Position numbers and translations under genes: made by a program. A model generated the notes under the pieces. The model saw nothing but the letters and a program-made list of their open reading frames with translations. It was not told the origin of the DNA and did not search any database. Shown one piece after another: positions 7,321-16,810 of a stretch of DNA of 38,136 nt (positions are counted from its first letter, which is position 1; each line of letters begins with the position of its first letter). The stretch spans positions 1-38,136 of the forward strand of contig JANYBC010000032.1 in NCBI GenBank assembly GCA_025360965.1. Direction: 5' to 3'. This DNA comes from Anaeromyxobacter sp. Its GTDB lineage: Bacteria > Myxococcota > Myxococcia > Myxococcales > Anaeromyxobacteraceae.

Positions 7321-7345
7321 GCCCCGAGCGGCACCCGCCCGGGGC
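7321..7345 (-). terminator. Hairpin downstream of the TlpA-like gene
   Basis: Stem GCCCCG/CGGGGC (6 bp), an A/C mismatch, then GCGG/CCGC (4 bp) with a 3-nt loop. It lies 87 bp after the tlpA-like stop. On the minus strand a short T-run (CCCCTTTTC) follows about 8-13 nt beyond the stem, so it is an imperfect Rho-independent terminator candidate. It separates the tlpA-like unit from the next promoter. Confidence 0.4.
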
Positions 7346-7431
7346 GTCAACCAGGGACTGCATCGCCCAGTCGCAGCGCGACGCGTCAAGCTGCTGACTT
7401 GCCTGGAACTTATCGAGGTCCGGGGCCTGCG

Positions 7432-8160
7432 TCAGCCGCCGATGAGCCGCTCCAGCAGCGCCCTGGCCGAAGGCTCCGACCAGTCCATGTCACCGATGAC
7501 ATACGCGGCGATTCGACCCGACTTGTCAACGATGTAGCTCTCCGGGAACTTCACGTCGTCGGGCGAGCAGGCGCCCCGACCGACACAGTACCAGGGGCGG
7601 ACGGCCTGCTTGGCCTCCCGGTCGAGCGCCACCGTGACCAGCGGGGGAAGCCGGCCGCCCTGCTCCGGGCTCCTGAAGAACTGCTGAACCAGGTCGGCCG
7701 ACTCGTCGACCGAGACCGCCACCATCTTGAACTTGCCCGGGTAGCGCTCGGACAGCTCGCGTCCGAGCTTCACCATGCTCGGCATCTCGGTGCGGCAGGG
7801 CGGGCACCAGGTGGCCCAGAAGTTCACGAAGACCACCTGCCCCCGGGTCGAGGCCAGCTCGAAGCGCCCGCCATCGACGGTCGGCAGGCTGAGCGGCGGC
7901 GCCAGGGGCGGCGCCTTCGGGAGGATCAGCTGGCCGAAGGCCGGCGCCTCGGCGAGCGGAGCAGCCTGCGGCGCGGCCGGGGTGGGCGGGGGCGGGGGCG
8001 GCCAGGGAGCGACCGGCGGCGGCGCAACCGCCAGGGCCAGCCGCTCCACCTCGCGCGTGGCGTCCCAGGCCTTCCAGCCGGCGAAGGCAAGAGCCACCAG
8101 GAAGATGGCGCCGGCGATCGCCAGCTGCCGACTGGCCCTGGTCGGTTCGGTGTCAGCCAT
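7432..8160 (-). CDS. Membrane-anchored TlpA/ResA-like thiol:disulfide oxidoreductase
   Basis: 242 residues. Residues 13-29 form an N-terminal TM anchor, 45-85 a Pro/Ala-rich linker, and 86-242 a thioredoxin fold of the TlpA/AhpC-TSA type. The active site is 'FWATWCPPC' with Cys119 and Cys122. The domain should face the periplasm and reduce disulfides, for instance in cytochrome c maturation or stress repair. An extra Cys pair (C192 and C198 in 'YCVGRGAC') lies in the insertion before the conserved 'ESYIVDKSGRI' strand and could be structural or a second redox pair. It is divergent from the DUF4388 gene, with 65 bp between the chosen starts. Confidence 0.88.
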   Translation of the reverse strand: MADTEPTRASRQLAIAGAIFLVALAFAGWKAWDATREVERLALAVAPPPVAPWPPPPPPTPAAPQAAPLAEAPAFGQLILPKAPPLAPPLSLPTVDGGRFELASTRGQVVFVNFWATWCPPCRTEMPSMVKLGRELSERYPGKFKMVAVSVDESADLVQQFFRSPEQGGRLPPLVTVALDREAKQAVRPWYCVGRGACSPDDVKFPESYIVDKSGRIAAYVIGDMDWSEPSARALLERLIGG

Positions 8161-8225
8161 GATTGGCGCTTATGCCACGGACCAGTCTCTTGCCGCCACC
8201 GGGGCGAAGGGAGAGACTCTCGCCG

Positions 8226-9344
8226 GTGCGCGGCCTCATCGGCAGCTTCGCGATCCTCCCGCTCGGCGACCTGCTCGAGTTGCTCTCCCGGCGCGGCCTG
8301 GCCGGGACGCTCACCTGCGAGCGCGGCACGGTGCGCAAGATCGTGCAGCTCTCCGGCGGCAAGGCGGTGGGGGCCTCCTCCAACGACACCCGCGACCAGC
8401 TCGGCCAGCTGCTCGTCAACTTCAACCACCTCGACGAGACCGCGCTGCAGCGGGCCATCGAGACCCAGGAGGAGACCCACGTCCGGCTCGGGCGCGTGCT
8501 GACCATGACCGGGCAGGTCAGCGCCGAGGTGCTCCGCGACGTGCTTGCGATCAAGGTCCGCGAGACCCTGCTCGACGTCTTCCTCTGGGAGTCGGGGATC
8601 TTCCGCTTCGACGACGCTCCACCGGCGGCCGTCGACGAGTTCGACGCCGAGGTGACGATCGTCGACGTGCTGCGCGAGGCCGAGTTCCGCACCACCGCCT
8701 GGTCGGCCTTCCGCGGCGAGTTCCCCTCCGGCGCCGGCACGCTCGAGGTGGATGACGCCAAGGTGCCGCCCTCGCTGACGTCCGACACCGTCGACGGCCG
8801 GCTGCTGCAGCTGGCGCGCGAGGGGAGCACCATCGACGACCTCGGGCTGGCGCTGCGCGCCACCGACTTCCACCTCTACCAGCGGCTCTACGCCCTCTCG
8901 CGCCAGGGGATCATCCGGCCGGCGCCGGCCCGCTTCTCGAGCGGCATCCTGGCCCGCAACCAGCTGAGCCTGGCCGAGCTGCTGGAGCAGGCCCGCGGGC
9001 TGCTGGCCGACGGCCTCGCCGACGAGGCCGAGCTGGTGGCCTCCCGCGCCGTGGCCCTGGCGCCCACCTCGGGCGAGGCCCATGACCTGCTGGTCGAGGC
9101 CGAGCGGCTCCTGGCCCAGGCGCTGCGCACCGACCTGCTCGAGCCGGGCCGGGTGGCGCGCCGCTCCATGGACATGCAGGCGCTGGCCGGCCTCAAGCTC
9201 TCCAACGTCGACAAGTACCTGCTCTCGCGCTGCGACGGGCAGCGGACCGTGAAGCAGCTGGCCCAGCTGGCGCCGCTGCGCGAGCTCGACGTGCTCAAGG
9301 CGCTCAAGCGCCTGGCCGACGGCGGCGTGGTCGAGCTGGGGTAG
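8226..9344 (+). CDS. DUF4388 (PATAN)-domain protein
   Basis: About 372 residues. The N-terminus 'VRGLIGSFAILPLGDLLELLSRRGLAGTL' is the DUF4388/PATAN domain, abundant in myxobacteria and thought to act in signalling. It is followed by 'LGQLLVNFNHLDETALQRAIETQEE', resembling the GspE-N helical module of the gene at the left edge. The remainder is helical ('LLEQARGLLADGLADEAELVASRAVALAP', TPR-like) and ends with a winged-helix-like stretch 'LKALKRLADGGVVELG'. GTG at 8226 is chosen because the PATAN homology begins there and AAGGGAGAG lies about 10 nt upstream. ATG at 8172 and TTG at 8163 are in frame but leave no room between divergent genes. Function is not known. Confidence 0.75.
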   Translation: MRGLIGSFAILPLGDLLELLSRRGLAGTLTCERGTVRKIVQLSGGKAVGASSNDTRDQLGQLLVNFNHLDETALQRAIETQEETHVRLGRVLTMTGQVSAEVLRDVLAIKVRETLLDVFLWESGIFRFDDAPPAAVDEFDAEVTIVDVLREAEFRTTAWSAFRGEFPSGAGTLEVDDAKVPPSLTSDTVDGRLLQLAREGSTIDDLGLALRATDFHLYQRLYALSRQGIIRPAPARFSSGILARNQLSLAELLEQARGLLADGLADEAELVASRAVALAPTSGEAHDLLVEAERLLAQALRTDLLEPGRVARRSMDMQALAGLKLSNVDKYLLSRCDGQRTVKQLAQLAPLRELDVLKALKRLADGGVVELG

Positions 9345-9391
9345 GCAGCACGTCCGCGACGATCTCACTGACCAACCCGGGAGTCTGCTCC

Positions 9392-12115
9392 GTGAATCGA
9401 CCGACCAACTTCGTGGCGCTGCTCGCGCTCCTCGCGCCCCTCGGCGCCCCGGCGGCACCCCCGGCCCGGAGCACCCCGCCGCCGCCACTGGAGCTGGTGA
9501 CCTTCTCCCTCCCCAACGGCCTGGCCGTGACCCTGCAGCCCGACCACTCGATCCCGCGCGTGGTCGTCAACACCTGGTTCGGCGTCGGCTCCAAGGACGA
9601 GGCCCGCGGCCGCACCGGCTTCGCCCACCTCTTCGAGCACCTGATGTTCATGGGCACCCGGCGCGTCCCGGGGAACCAGTTCGACATGCTCATGGAGTCG
9701 GGCGGCGGCTCCAACAACGCCAGCACCTCGACCGACAAGACCAACTACTTCTCGGTCGGGCCGCCGTCGCTGCTCCCCACCCTGCTCTGGCTCGACGCCG
9801 ACCGGTACCAGTCGCTGGGCCAGGCCATGACCAGGGAGAAGCTCGACCTGCAGCGCGCCGTGGTCCGCAACGAGCGCCGGCAGACCTCGGAGAACCGGCC
9901 CTACGGCCTGGCCGAACTGGCCATCCCCGAGGCGATGTTCCCCGAGGGCCACCCGTACCACCACCCGGTCATCGGCTCGCACCAGGACCTCGAGGCGGCC
10001 ACCCTGGAGGACGTGGTCGGCTTCTTCGACGCCCACTACGTTCCGGCCAACGGCTCGCTGGTGGTGGCCGGCGACTTCGACCCGGCCGTCGTCCGCCCGC
10101 TCATCGAGCGGCTCTTCGGCGCCATCCCCAGCCGGCCGCACCTCGCCTCGCCACCGGTCCCCCCGGCCCGACTCGACGGCGAGGTGCGCCGGGTGCTGGT
10201 CGATCGGGTCGAGCTGCCGCGGCTCGACCTGGCCTGGCATGCCCCGCCGGCCTACGCGCCGGGGACCGCCGAGTTGGACCTGCTGGCGCTGGCGCTGGCC
10301 GACGGGAAGAGCTCCCGGCTGGTGCGCCGCCTGGTCCTCGAGCTCAAGCTGGCCGAGTCGGTCGAGGCCTCCCTCGAGGCCGGGGAGCTCGGCTCGCAGT
10401 TCCGCGTGCAGGTGCGCTGCGTCCCCGGCACCGACCTGGAGCGGGTCAAGCGCGAGGTGCTCGGCGTCCTCGAAGCCCTCGCGGCAGACGGCCCGACCCC
10501 CGCCGAGCTGGCGACCGCCCAGTCCCGCCAGGAGCTGGAGGTGCGGCGTGGCCGCGAGAACCTGATCCGCCGGGCCGACAAGCTCAACGAGTACCGCTTC
10601 TACCTCGGCACACCGGACGGCTTCGCGCTCGACCTGGCGCGCACCACCGGCGCCACCGTGACGGGCGTGCGGGACGCCGCGCGGCAGCTCGGCGCGGGCC
10701 GGCTCGACCTGCGGGTCCTGCCGAAGGTGGAGCCCGGGACCATCCCCGACGCCCGGCCCGCCGACCTGGCCGGACCTCGCTTCGCCCCGCCGGCCCCGCT
10801 CACCTTCCGGCTCGCCTCCGGCGTCGAAGTCCGCGCCCTGCCGCTGCGGGGCACCGGGCTCTTCTCGGCCCGGCTGCTGGTCCGCGACGCCGCCCTGGCT
10901 GTGCCGGCCGGGCAGGCGGGTGCCGCGGCCCTCCTCGCCAGCCTGCTCACCTCGGGCGCGGCCGGCCGGGACGCCGGCGCCTTCGCCGCTGCGGTCGCCG
11001 CCCTGGGCGGCGAGATCACGGCGCGGGTCGACCGCGGGTCGCTCGCCGTCGACGTCCAGGGGCTCTCCCGCGCCCTCGACTCCATGCTCGACCTGCTGGC
11101 CGACGCCGTGCGGCGGCCGACGCTGGCGCCGGCCGACTTCGCCCGGGAGCGGGCCTTGCTGGCCGCCCGGGTCGAGGCCCGGGCCTCGGAGCCGACGCGG
11201 CTCGGCTCCCTGGCGATGGCGGCGGAGCTCTACGGCCAGGACGACCCGCGCGGCCGGCCCGCCGACGGCACCGCCGCCACGGTGGCCGCCCTGCGGCTCG
11301 ACGACCTGCTCCGGCTGGCCCCGACGCTGCTCCACCCGAAGGCCGCCGTGCTGGTGGTGGCCGGCGACTTCGAGCCGGCGGCGCTGCAGGCCTCGCTGGA
11401 GCGGCGCTTCGGGGGCTGGCGCTCGGCCGGCCTGCCGCCGCCGCCCGCCCCGGCGCCGCTGGGTCAGGCCCGCCAGCGACGCATCGCCCTGGTCGACCGG
11501 CCGGGCGCTCCACAGACGCTGGTCCTCGCCAGCCGACCGCTCCCCGCGCTCGGCGGCCCGCTCGAGGCGGCCCGCGATCTGGTCGACGTGGCGCTGGGCG
11601 GGAGCTTCACGAGCCGGCTCAACCAGAACCTGCGCGAGAAGCATGGCTACACCTACGGCGCCGGCAGCCGCCTCGGCCTGGTCAGCGGCCAGGCCCTGCT
11701 CATGATCAGCACCTCGGTGCAGACCGAGGTGACCGGCGCCGCGCTCGGCGAGCTCAAGGCCGAGCTCGGCCTGCTGGGCTCGGGCGGCCTCCCCGAGGCC
11801 GAGGTGTCCAAGGCGCGGGAGACCGACCAGTCGGGGATGGCCGAGGCGCTCGGCTCCTCGACCGGCCTGGTCGGGCTGCTCTCCGCCGACGTCCAGGCGG
11901 GGCGGCCGGCCTCGGCGCTCCGCGACCGCGTCGCCGCGCTCGAGCTGGCCACGCCGGCGCTGGTGAACGAGGCGGCCCGCGGGGGCGCCTTCGGCTTCGA
12001 CGGGCTCACCCTGGTGCTGGTCGGCGACCGGGCCGCACTCCTGCCCCAGTTGCAGAAGGCCGGGCTCGGCGAGCCGGTGCTGCTCGACGTCGAGGGGCGC
12101 CCCGCCGGCCGCTGA
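9392..12115 (+). CDS. M16-family (insulinase/PqqL-like) zinc peptidase
   Basis: 907 residues, exported (hydrophobic signal segment at about 8-22, cut near the Ala/Pro stretch). The first half is an active M16 domain: the inverted zinc motif HLFEH at 79-83 and the distal zinc ligand Glu161 in 'VVRNERRQ', with 'NNASTSTDKTNYF' lining the cleft. The second half (about 485-900) repeats the fold without HxxEH ('LASLLTSGAAGRDAGAF'), the normal inactive half of fused two-domain M16 enzymes, and has the 'REKHGYTYGAGSRL' Arg/Tyr motif that clamps the substrate. It probably degrades peptides in the periplasm or at the surface. The start is GTG at 9392 with GGGAG about 9 nt upstream. It lies 47 bp after the DUF4388 gene. 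Confidence 0.93.
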   Translation: MNRPTNFVALLALLAPLGAPAAPPARSTPPPPLELVTFSLPNGLAVTLQPDHSIPRVVVNTWFGVGSKDEARGRTGFAHLFEHLMFMGTRRVPGNQFDMLMESGGGSNNASTSTDKTNYFSVGPPSLLPTLLWLDADRYQSLGQAMTREKLDLQRAVVRNERRQTSENRPYGLAELAIPEAMFPEGHPYHHPVIGSHQDLEAATLEDVVGFFDAHYVPANGSLVVAGDFDPAVVRPLIERLFGAIPSRPHLASPPVPPARLDGEVRRVLVDRVELPRLDLAWHAPPAYAPGTAELDLLALALADGKSSRLVRRLVLELKLAESVEASLEAGELGSQFRVQVRCVPGTDLERVKREVLGVLEALAADGPTPAELATAQSRQELEVRRGRENLIRRADKLNEYRFYLGTPDGFALDLARTTGATVTGVRDAARQLGAGRLDLRVLPKVEPGTIPDARPADLAGPRFAPPAPLTFRLASGVEVRALPLRGTGLFSARLLVRDAALAVPAGQAGAAALLASLLTSGAAGRDAGAFAAAVAALGGEITARVDRGSLAVDVQGLSRALDSMLDLLADAVRRPTLAPADFARERALLAARVEARASEPTRLGSLAMAAELYGQDDPRGRPADGTAATVAALRLDDLLRLAPTLLHPKAAVLVVAGDFEPAALQASLERRFGGWRSAGLPPPPAPAPLGQARQRRIALVDRPGAPQTLVLASRPLPALGGPLEAARDLVDVALGGSFTSRLNQNLREKHGYTYGAGSRLGLVSGQALLMISTSVQTEVTGAALGELKAELGLLGSGGLPEAEVSKARETDQSGMAEALGSSTGLVGLLSADVQAGRPASALRDRVAALELATPALVNEAARGGAFGFDGLTLVLVGDRAALLPQLQKAGLGEPVLLDVEGRPAGR

Positions 12116-12248
12116 GCCGGACCATCGGTTGACTGACTCGATACGTCGGCAGGCCTCGGGGCATCGCTTGCGATCTCTCTTTGGATCGTGAAACGCTCCC
12201 CGGCGTCTCTCCAGACGGCACCTCACCCCGCACCCGCCGGAGGTCTCC

Positions 12249-14354
12249 ATGTCACGACCCTGCCCACGACACGCCGTCCTGCTGCTCTCCGCCGTCGCCC
12301 TGGCCACCGCCTGCAGCAGCTCCAGCTCCGCGCCGGCGCCGGCACCCGCCCCGCGGCTGGCGGTCTTCGTCACCACCGACGAGCACTCCCACCTCTTCGC
12401 CGGCTCGCCCGAGCGGGACGACCACCCGCTCCGGCACGCCGCCGGCGCCGGAACCATCAAGGGCGGCGTGGCCCGGCGCCACGCCCTGCTGCAGGCCGAG
12501 CGCGCCGCCGCCGCCGCGAAAGGGATCGACACGCTGACGGTCTCGGCGGGCGACTTCAGCCAGGGGACGCTGGCCGGCGTCCCCTTCTCCGTCTCCGCGC
12601 CGGAGCTGGTCCTGATGGCCCGCATGGGCTACGACGCCGTGGCCATCGGCAATCACGAGTTCGATCTCGGCATCTCCTCGCTGTCGGCCGCCATCAAGGC
12701 CGGCCTGGCGCGCGCCCCGGGTGGCAAGCTGCCGCCGCTGCTCCTCTCCAACGTCACCTTCCCGGCCACCCCAGGCACCGCCGAGGCCTCGCTGCGCGCC
12801 CTCTTCGGCGAGCGCGGCTCCGGCAAGCCGGTGGTCCGCTCCGCCGTGGTCACCACCGCCGGCGGCCACAAGGTGGGGCTGATCTCGGACCTCGGCCCCG
12901 CCGCCGCCTACGTGGCGCCGCTGGCCAGGCCGTTGGCCTTCGCAGGGACGGTCACCGACTACACAGACAAGACCGCCGCCATCTCCGCCATCGCCACCCA
13001 GCTACAGGCCGAGATCGACGGGCTGCGCGGCGCCGGTGGGGCCAGCGTGGTGATCCTGCTCGGCCACGGCGGCATCGCCGCCGACCCGGCCAAGGGCGAC
13101 GACCAGCTGCTGGCCGAGAAGCTTCAAGGGGTGGACCTGGTCCTGAGCGGCCACACCCACCGCCAGCCGGACGTGGTGCTCTGGGCCACCGACGCCGCCG
13201 GGAAGCAGGTGCCCATCCTGCAGCCGGCGCCCTACGGCCTCGAGGTGGCCCGCGCCGAGCTGGTGCTGGAGCCGGGCAAGGCCACGCTCGACACCGCCTC
13301 GGCGGTGACCAGGTTCATGCCCGTTGACGACACCATCGCCCCCACCGTCGACGCCAACGTGCTGACCGAGCTCGACGGGGTCATCTACCTCCTCGAGTCG
13401 ATCCCGGCCGCCATCGGCACCGGTCCGTCCTTCCTGGAGAAGACCCTGACGCTGGTCGAGACGGTGGCCCATGGCGGCGTGGCCACGCCGGTGGTCGACG
13501 ACAAGGCGGTGCTCGGCGACCTCTTCTACAAGACCATCGGCCACACCAGCTTCGATGTGATCGGCCTGCGCCCCGCCGTGGTGGGCGTCCAGTCCGGAGA
13601 GACCTCGGGCCTCAATCTCGACACCGACGCCATGTGGGCGGTTGCCAATGGCTTCTCCAGCACCACCACCACCACCCAGGTGGCGGTGCAGGCCAGCGGA
13701 CCGATGCGCGGCAACCTGCTCCCCGGGGTGACCGGGCAGATCAGCTTCGCCGACGTCTACAACGTGGTCCCGCTCGGCGGCGATCCGCTGGAGGGATCTC
13801 CCGGCTATCCGCTGGTCCGCTTCTACCTCTCGGCGGCCGAGCTCTGGGGCGCCTTCGAGTTCTCGCTCCTCTACTCCACCCAGGACCCCGACTTCTACCT
13901 CTCGCCGGCCGGGCTGAAGCTGGCCTTCGATCGCTCCGGGACCAGGTTCAACCCGACCACCGGAGCGGGCGGCTGGATCACCAAGCTGACGCTGGTCGAC
14001 CGGACCGGGACGCCGGAGGCCATCTTCGACAAGTCGCTCAACCCCACCTCCGGCTGGCTCATCAACCCCCTGACGCGGCTGGTGTCGGTGGTGACCACGC
14101 TCTACGTGGCCGAGTTCGCGCGGGCCGCCGGCGTCAAGCCTCGCGACAGCGTCGGCGCCGAGATCACCGACCTCGCCACCACCATCCTCCCCATCTCCGG
14201 CACCGCCGCCCACTGGAAGGATCACCAGGCGCTGGCGGCCTGGGTCGCCGTCCTCGACGCCACCTACGGGACACTGCCGCCGATCTACGACGAGACCAGC
14301 ACCGCCGGCCGCGTCCCGCAGCGGGTGCTCTGCACCGGCCCGGTCTGTCCGTGA
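12249..14354 (+). CDS. 5'-nucleotidase/UshA-family metallophosphatase lipoprotein
   Basis: 701 residues. The lipobox 'VALATAC' gives lipid-modified Cys22 after a basic N-terminus, so it is a periplasmic or surface lipoprotein. The N-terminal calcineurin-like domain has the two-metal motifs in order: 'TTDEHSH' (D44, H46), 'SAGDFSQG' (about 99-106), 'AIGNHEFD' (N135, H136), 'LLGHGG' and 'LSGHTHRQ'. The C-terminal part (about 400-690) matches the 5_nucleotid_C substrate domain, with 'GPMRGNLLPGVTGQISFADVYNVVPLGGDP'. It probably hydrolyses nucleotides or related phosphoesters outside the cytoplasm. ATG at 12249 has GGAGG 6 nt upstream. It is convergent with fdhE, 26 bp away. Confidence 0.9.
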   Translation: MSRPCPRHAVLLLSAVALATACSSSSSAPAPAPAPRLAVFVTTDEHSHLFAGSPERDDHPLRHAAGAGTIKGGVARRHALLQAERAAAAAKGIDTLTVSAGDFSQGTLAGVPFSVSAPELVLMARMGYDAVAIGNHEFDLGISSLSAAIKAGLARAPGGKLPPLLLSNVTFPATPGTAEASLRALFGERGSGKPVVRSAVVTTAGGHKVGLISDLGPAAAYVAPLARPLAFAGTVTDYTDKTAAISAIATQLQAEIDGLRGAGGASVVILLGHGGIAADPAKGDDQLLAEKLQGVDLVLSGHTHRQPDVVLWATDAAGKQVPILQPAPYGLEVARAELVLEPGKATLDTASAVTRFMPVDDTIAPTVDANVLTELDGVIYLLESIPAAIGTGPSFLEKTLTLVETVAHGGVATPVVDDKAVLGDLFYKTIGHTSFDVIGLRPAVVGVQSGETSGLNLDTDAMWAVANGFSSTTTTTQVAVQASGPMRGNLLPGVTGQISFADVYNVVPLGGDPLEGSPGYPLVRFYLSAAELWGAFEFSLLYSTQDPDFYLSPAGLKLAFDRSGTRFNPTTGAGGWITKLTLVDRTGTPEAIFDKSLNPTSGWLINPLTRLVSVVTTLYVAEFARAAGVKPRDSVGAEITDLATTILPISGTAAHWKDHQALAAWVAVLDATYGTLPPIYDETSTAGRVPQRVLCTGPVCP

Positions 14355-14365
14355 GGTGAAGCCGG

Positions 14366-14387
14366 GGCCTGGGCCCGAGCTCAGGCC
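14366..14387. terminator. Hairpin between convergent genes
   Basis: 8-bp stem GGCCTGGG/CTCAGGCC (one G-T pair) with loop CCCGAG. It lies in the 26-bp gap between the nucleotidase gene and fdhE and overlaps the fdhE stop codon. No T-run follows, so it is only a possible bidirectional terminator. Confidence 0.35.
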
Positions 14388-15295
14388 TCGGCGGAGGCGA
14401 CCACCCCGGCCACCAGGTAGGGGCTCCGGCCGAACCGCAGGAAGCCGCGCTCGCCCACCAGCAGGTCGAGCGCCAGCGTGGCCACGTCGTCGGCGAGCGG
14501 CTCGAGCGCCGGGCCGCGCTCGATGTAGAGCAGCTTGAGGTAGGCGCGGCAGCCCTCGCAGGTCTCGGCCCGGGCCGGCCCGGTGTCGCCGTCGAGCGAC
14601 AGGTAGGCGACTGCCCCGGAGGAGCGGCAGAGCACGCACTGGAGCCGGGTCTGGTGCCACTGGGTCGCGCAGAGGCCGCAGACCAGGTAGCGCAGCTTGT
14701 CGTCGCCCAGCACCACCCCGCAGGTGGGCGAGGAGCCGCAGGCCGGGCAGCCCTCCTCGACGCGGGCCACCGCCGCGGCCTGGAGGCAGGCGGCCTGGGC
14801 GGTGAAGACCACCTGGAGCGCCGCGCCGGCGAAGAGCCCGAGCGGGAGGTCGAGCGGGGTCAGCCCGCCGGCCAGCAGCCGCGACGCCACGCCGTCGAGG
14901 TCGGCCGCCGAGAGCCGGCCGAGCCGCTCCAGGGCGGCCCGCGCCGGGGCCGGCGCCTCGAGTCCGGCCAGCTCGCCGAGGAGGAGGCCGAGCGCCTCGC
15001 GCCAGGGCGGGGGCGGCGCGCCGGCCGCGTCGAGGGGCAAGGCGCCTGCCACCGCTGAGGCCGGCAGCGGGAGCCGGAGCCGCTCGGCCACCGTCTTCTG
15101 CGCCGAGGCCAGCCTGGAGAGCATCGCCAGGTAGTCACCGGCCGCGTGGCCGACCGCCAGGGCCTCGAAGCGTGCGGCGCGCCGCGCGAAGACCGCCGGC
15201 GCGCCGGGGTGAGGGCGCAGGTACGGGACCTCCCCCAGCTCGCCCCCGCCCGTCAGCAGCGTGCTCGATGCACCACCCGGACCGCTTGCGGTCAC
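14381..15295 (-). CDS. fdhE: Formate dehydrogenase accessory protein FdhE
   Basis: 304 residues, close to the E. coli FdhE length (309). FdhE is a cytoplasmic chaperone needed to mature formate dehydrogenase before Tat export. Four CxxC pairs form the rubredoxin-like zinc/iron sites: CPAC 183-186, CGLC 206-209, CVLC 220-223 and CEGC 246-249. The family stretch 'TQWHQTRLQCVLC' is clear. The GTG start at 15295 overlaps the TGA of fdnI (GTGA), so it is translationally coupled and is the last gene of the fdn unit. The reading frame continues upstream without a stop, but that part is the shadow of fdnI. Confidence 0.92.
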   Translation of the reverse strand: MTASGPGGASSTLLTGGGELGEVPYLRPHPGAPAVFARRAARFEALAVGHAAGDYLAMLSRLASAQKTVAERLRLPLPASAVAGALPLDAAGAPPPPWREALGLLLGELAGLEAPAPARAALERLGRLSAADLDGVASRLLAGGLTPLDLPLGLFAGAALQVVFTAQAACLQAAAVARVEEGCPACGSSPTCGVVLGDDKLRYLVCGLCATQWHQTRLQCVLCRSSGAVAYLSLDGDTGPARAETCEGCRAYLKLLYIERGPALEPLADDVATLALDLLVGERGFLRFGRSPYLVAGVVASAEA

Positions 15296-15930
15296 CGGCC
15301 TTCCTTGCGGGTCACTTCGCGCTCCCAGGCCGGGTGGTGGAAGCGGGCCCAGGCCCTGGTCACGGTGCCCCGGATCATCGCGTTGATGGAGCCCGCGGTC
15401 CAGATGGCCGCGTAGACGTGGATGCCGATGCCCACGAACATGATGAAGGCGCAGACCGAGTGGATCAGCCCGGCGGCGCGGCGCGCCCCGGCGGAGAAGT
15501 GCGGGGCGAACCAGGGCTGCCAGAGCAGCACCCCGGTGACGGCCAGCGTGCCGATGATCGGCACCATCGACCAGAACATGAGCTTCTGGCCGGCGTTGTA
15601 CTTGTGGGTCTCGCCGATGTCGGGGTGCTCCTTGCGCATGTACGCCGACATGTGGGCCACCCACCGTGAGTCGTTGGGGAGCCAGCGGTTGTCGCCGACC
15701 AGCAGCGCCGCGTAGGGGTAGAAGATCGCCACCAGCGCCGCGCCCGCCATGGGGTGGAGGAAGCGCATCAGCGCGCCGCCGCCGAGGACGTAGGAGAGCC
15801 AGAAGAAGAACGGCGAGAAGAGCGCCAGCCCGGAGAGGAAGAGGAAGGTGAAGACGATGGCCACCGCCCAGTGGGTGACGCGGGCCCCGTTGCCGTGGCG
15901 CGGGATCAGCTCGCTGCCGGTGGCGCTCAT
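15292..15930 (-). CDS. fdnI: Formate dehydrogenase-N cytochrome b556 (gamma) subunit
   Basis: 212-residue membrane subunit that carries electrons from FdnH to quinone through two b haems. Four TM helices at about 20-38, 50-76, 117-138 and 155-178. The haem-ligand histidines fall at H20, H59, H157 and H171, each two residues beyond the E. coli FdnI ligands (18, 57, 155, 169), so both haems should be bound. 'RVTHWAVAIVFTFLFLSG' and 'FLHPMAG' are family signatures. The ATG overlaps the fdnH TGA (ATGA), and its stop overlaps the fdhE GTG. Confidence 0.94.
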   Translation of the reverse strand: MSATGSELIPRHGNGARVTHWAVAIVFTFLFLSGLALFSPFFFWLSYVLGGGALMRFLHPMAGAALVAIFYPYAALLVGDNRWLPNDSRWVAHMSAYMRKEHPDIGETHKYNAGQKLMFWSMVPIIGTLAVTGVLLWQPWFAPHFSAGARRAAGLIHSVCAFIMFVGIGIHVYAAIWTAGSINAMIRGTVTRAWARFHHPAWEREVTRKEGR

Positions 15931-16802
15931 GGCTTCACCTCCTGGTCACCTTCGGGCGGGACCTCGAGCGGTCCGTGGCGCATGTAGTGGAGGATGCCGG
16001 CCGCCAGCACCGCGAACATGGTGGCCACACCGGCGGCGCGGGCCAGGCCGCTCCGCCAGGCCTGCAGCACCGGGCCGACGCGCGGGTTGGCCGGCAGGCC
16101 GTAGGCCTCGGGCCGGTCGCCGTGCGGCAGCACCAGCACCACGTGGGTGCCCCCCACGCCCTTGGGGTCGTAGATGGCCGCCTTGGCGAAGCCGCGCTCG
16201 ACCAGGTCGACGAGCCGGTGCTCGGCCTGGAAGAGCATGTCCTCCTTCGACCCGAAGCCGATGGCCCCGGTCGGGCAGGCCTTGACGCAGGCCGGCTCCA
16301 GCCCGACCGCGATCCGGTCGGAGCAGAGCGTGCACTTGTAGACCTTCGAGTCCTTGCCGGAGAGGCGCGGGACGTTGAAGGGGCAGCCGGCCGTGCAGTA
16401 GCCACAGCCGATGCAGTGCTCCTGCTGGAAGTCGACGATGCCGTTGGCGTACTGGAGGATGGCCCCGGGCGCGGGGCAGGCCTTGAGGCAGCCGGGGTCC
16501 TCGCAGTGGTAGCAGCCGTCCTTGAGGATCAGCCACTGCAGGCGACCGTAGATGACCTGCTCGTTGAAGCGCATCAGCGTCCAGGACTGATCCGAGAGGT
16601 CGGGCGGGTTGGTGTAGAAGCCCTCCGTGACCCCCACCTCGTCGCGCAGGTCGTTCCACTCCATGCAGGCCGACTGGCAGGCCTTGCAGCCGATGCAGCG
16701 CGAGATGTCGATGAGCTTGGCCACCTCCAGGGTTGTGCGCGCCTGGGGAGGCGTGGAGGTGCTGGCCGACTGCTGCAGGACGTCGAGTGACATGAGTGCC
16801 AT
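15927..16802 (-). CDS. fdnH: Formate dehydrogenase-N iron-sulfur (beta) subunit
   Basis: 291 residues. Electron-transfer subunit with four [4Fe-4S] clusters. The Cys groups are C36/C39/C42/C46, C97/C100/C105/C109, C130/C133/C136/C140 and C157/C160/C172/C176, all complete. A single TM helix near the C-terminus (about 254-272) anchors it at the periplasmic face, as in E. coli FdnH. It has no signal peptide of its own and would be exported with FdnG through Tat. ATG at 16802 has GAGG 7 nt upstream; a second ATG lies at 16793. It starts 8 bp after the fdnG stop. Confidence 0.95.
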   Translation of the reverse strand: MALMSLDVLQQSASTSTPPQARTTLEVAKLIDISRCIGCKACQSACMEWNDLRDEVGVTEGFYTNPPDLSDQSWTLMRFNEQVIYGRLQWLILKDGCYHCEDPGCLKACPAPGAILQYANGIVDFQQEHCIGCGYCTAGCPFNVPRLSGKDSKVYKCTLCSDRIAVGLEPACVKACPTGAIGFGSKEDMLFQAEHRLVDLVERGFAKAAIYDPKGVGGTHVVLVLPHGDRPEAYGLPANPRVGPVLQAWRSGLARAAGVATMFAVLAAGILHYMRHGPLEVPPEGDQEVKP

Positions 16803-16810
16803 GGCGCGCC

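Noticed and set aside
12158-12171. Sigma54-like GG-N10-GC element upstream of the nucleotidase gene
   Set aside because: Only the GG, GC and TTGC match; in such GC-rich DNA this arises often by chance.
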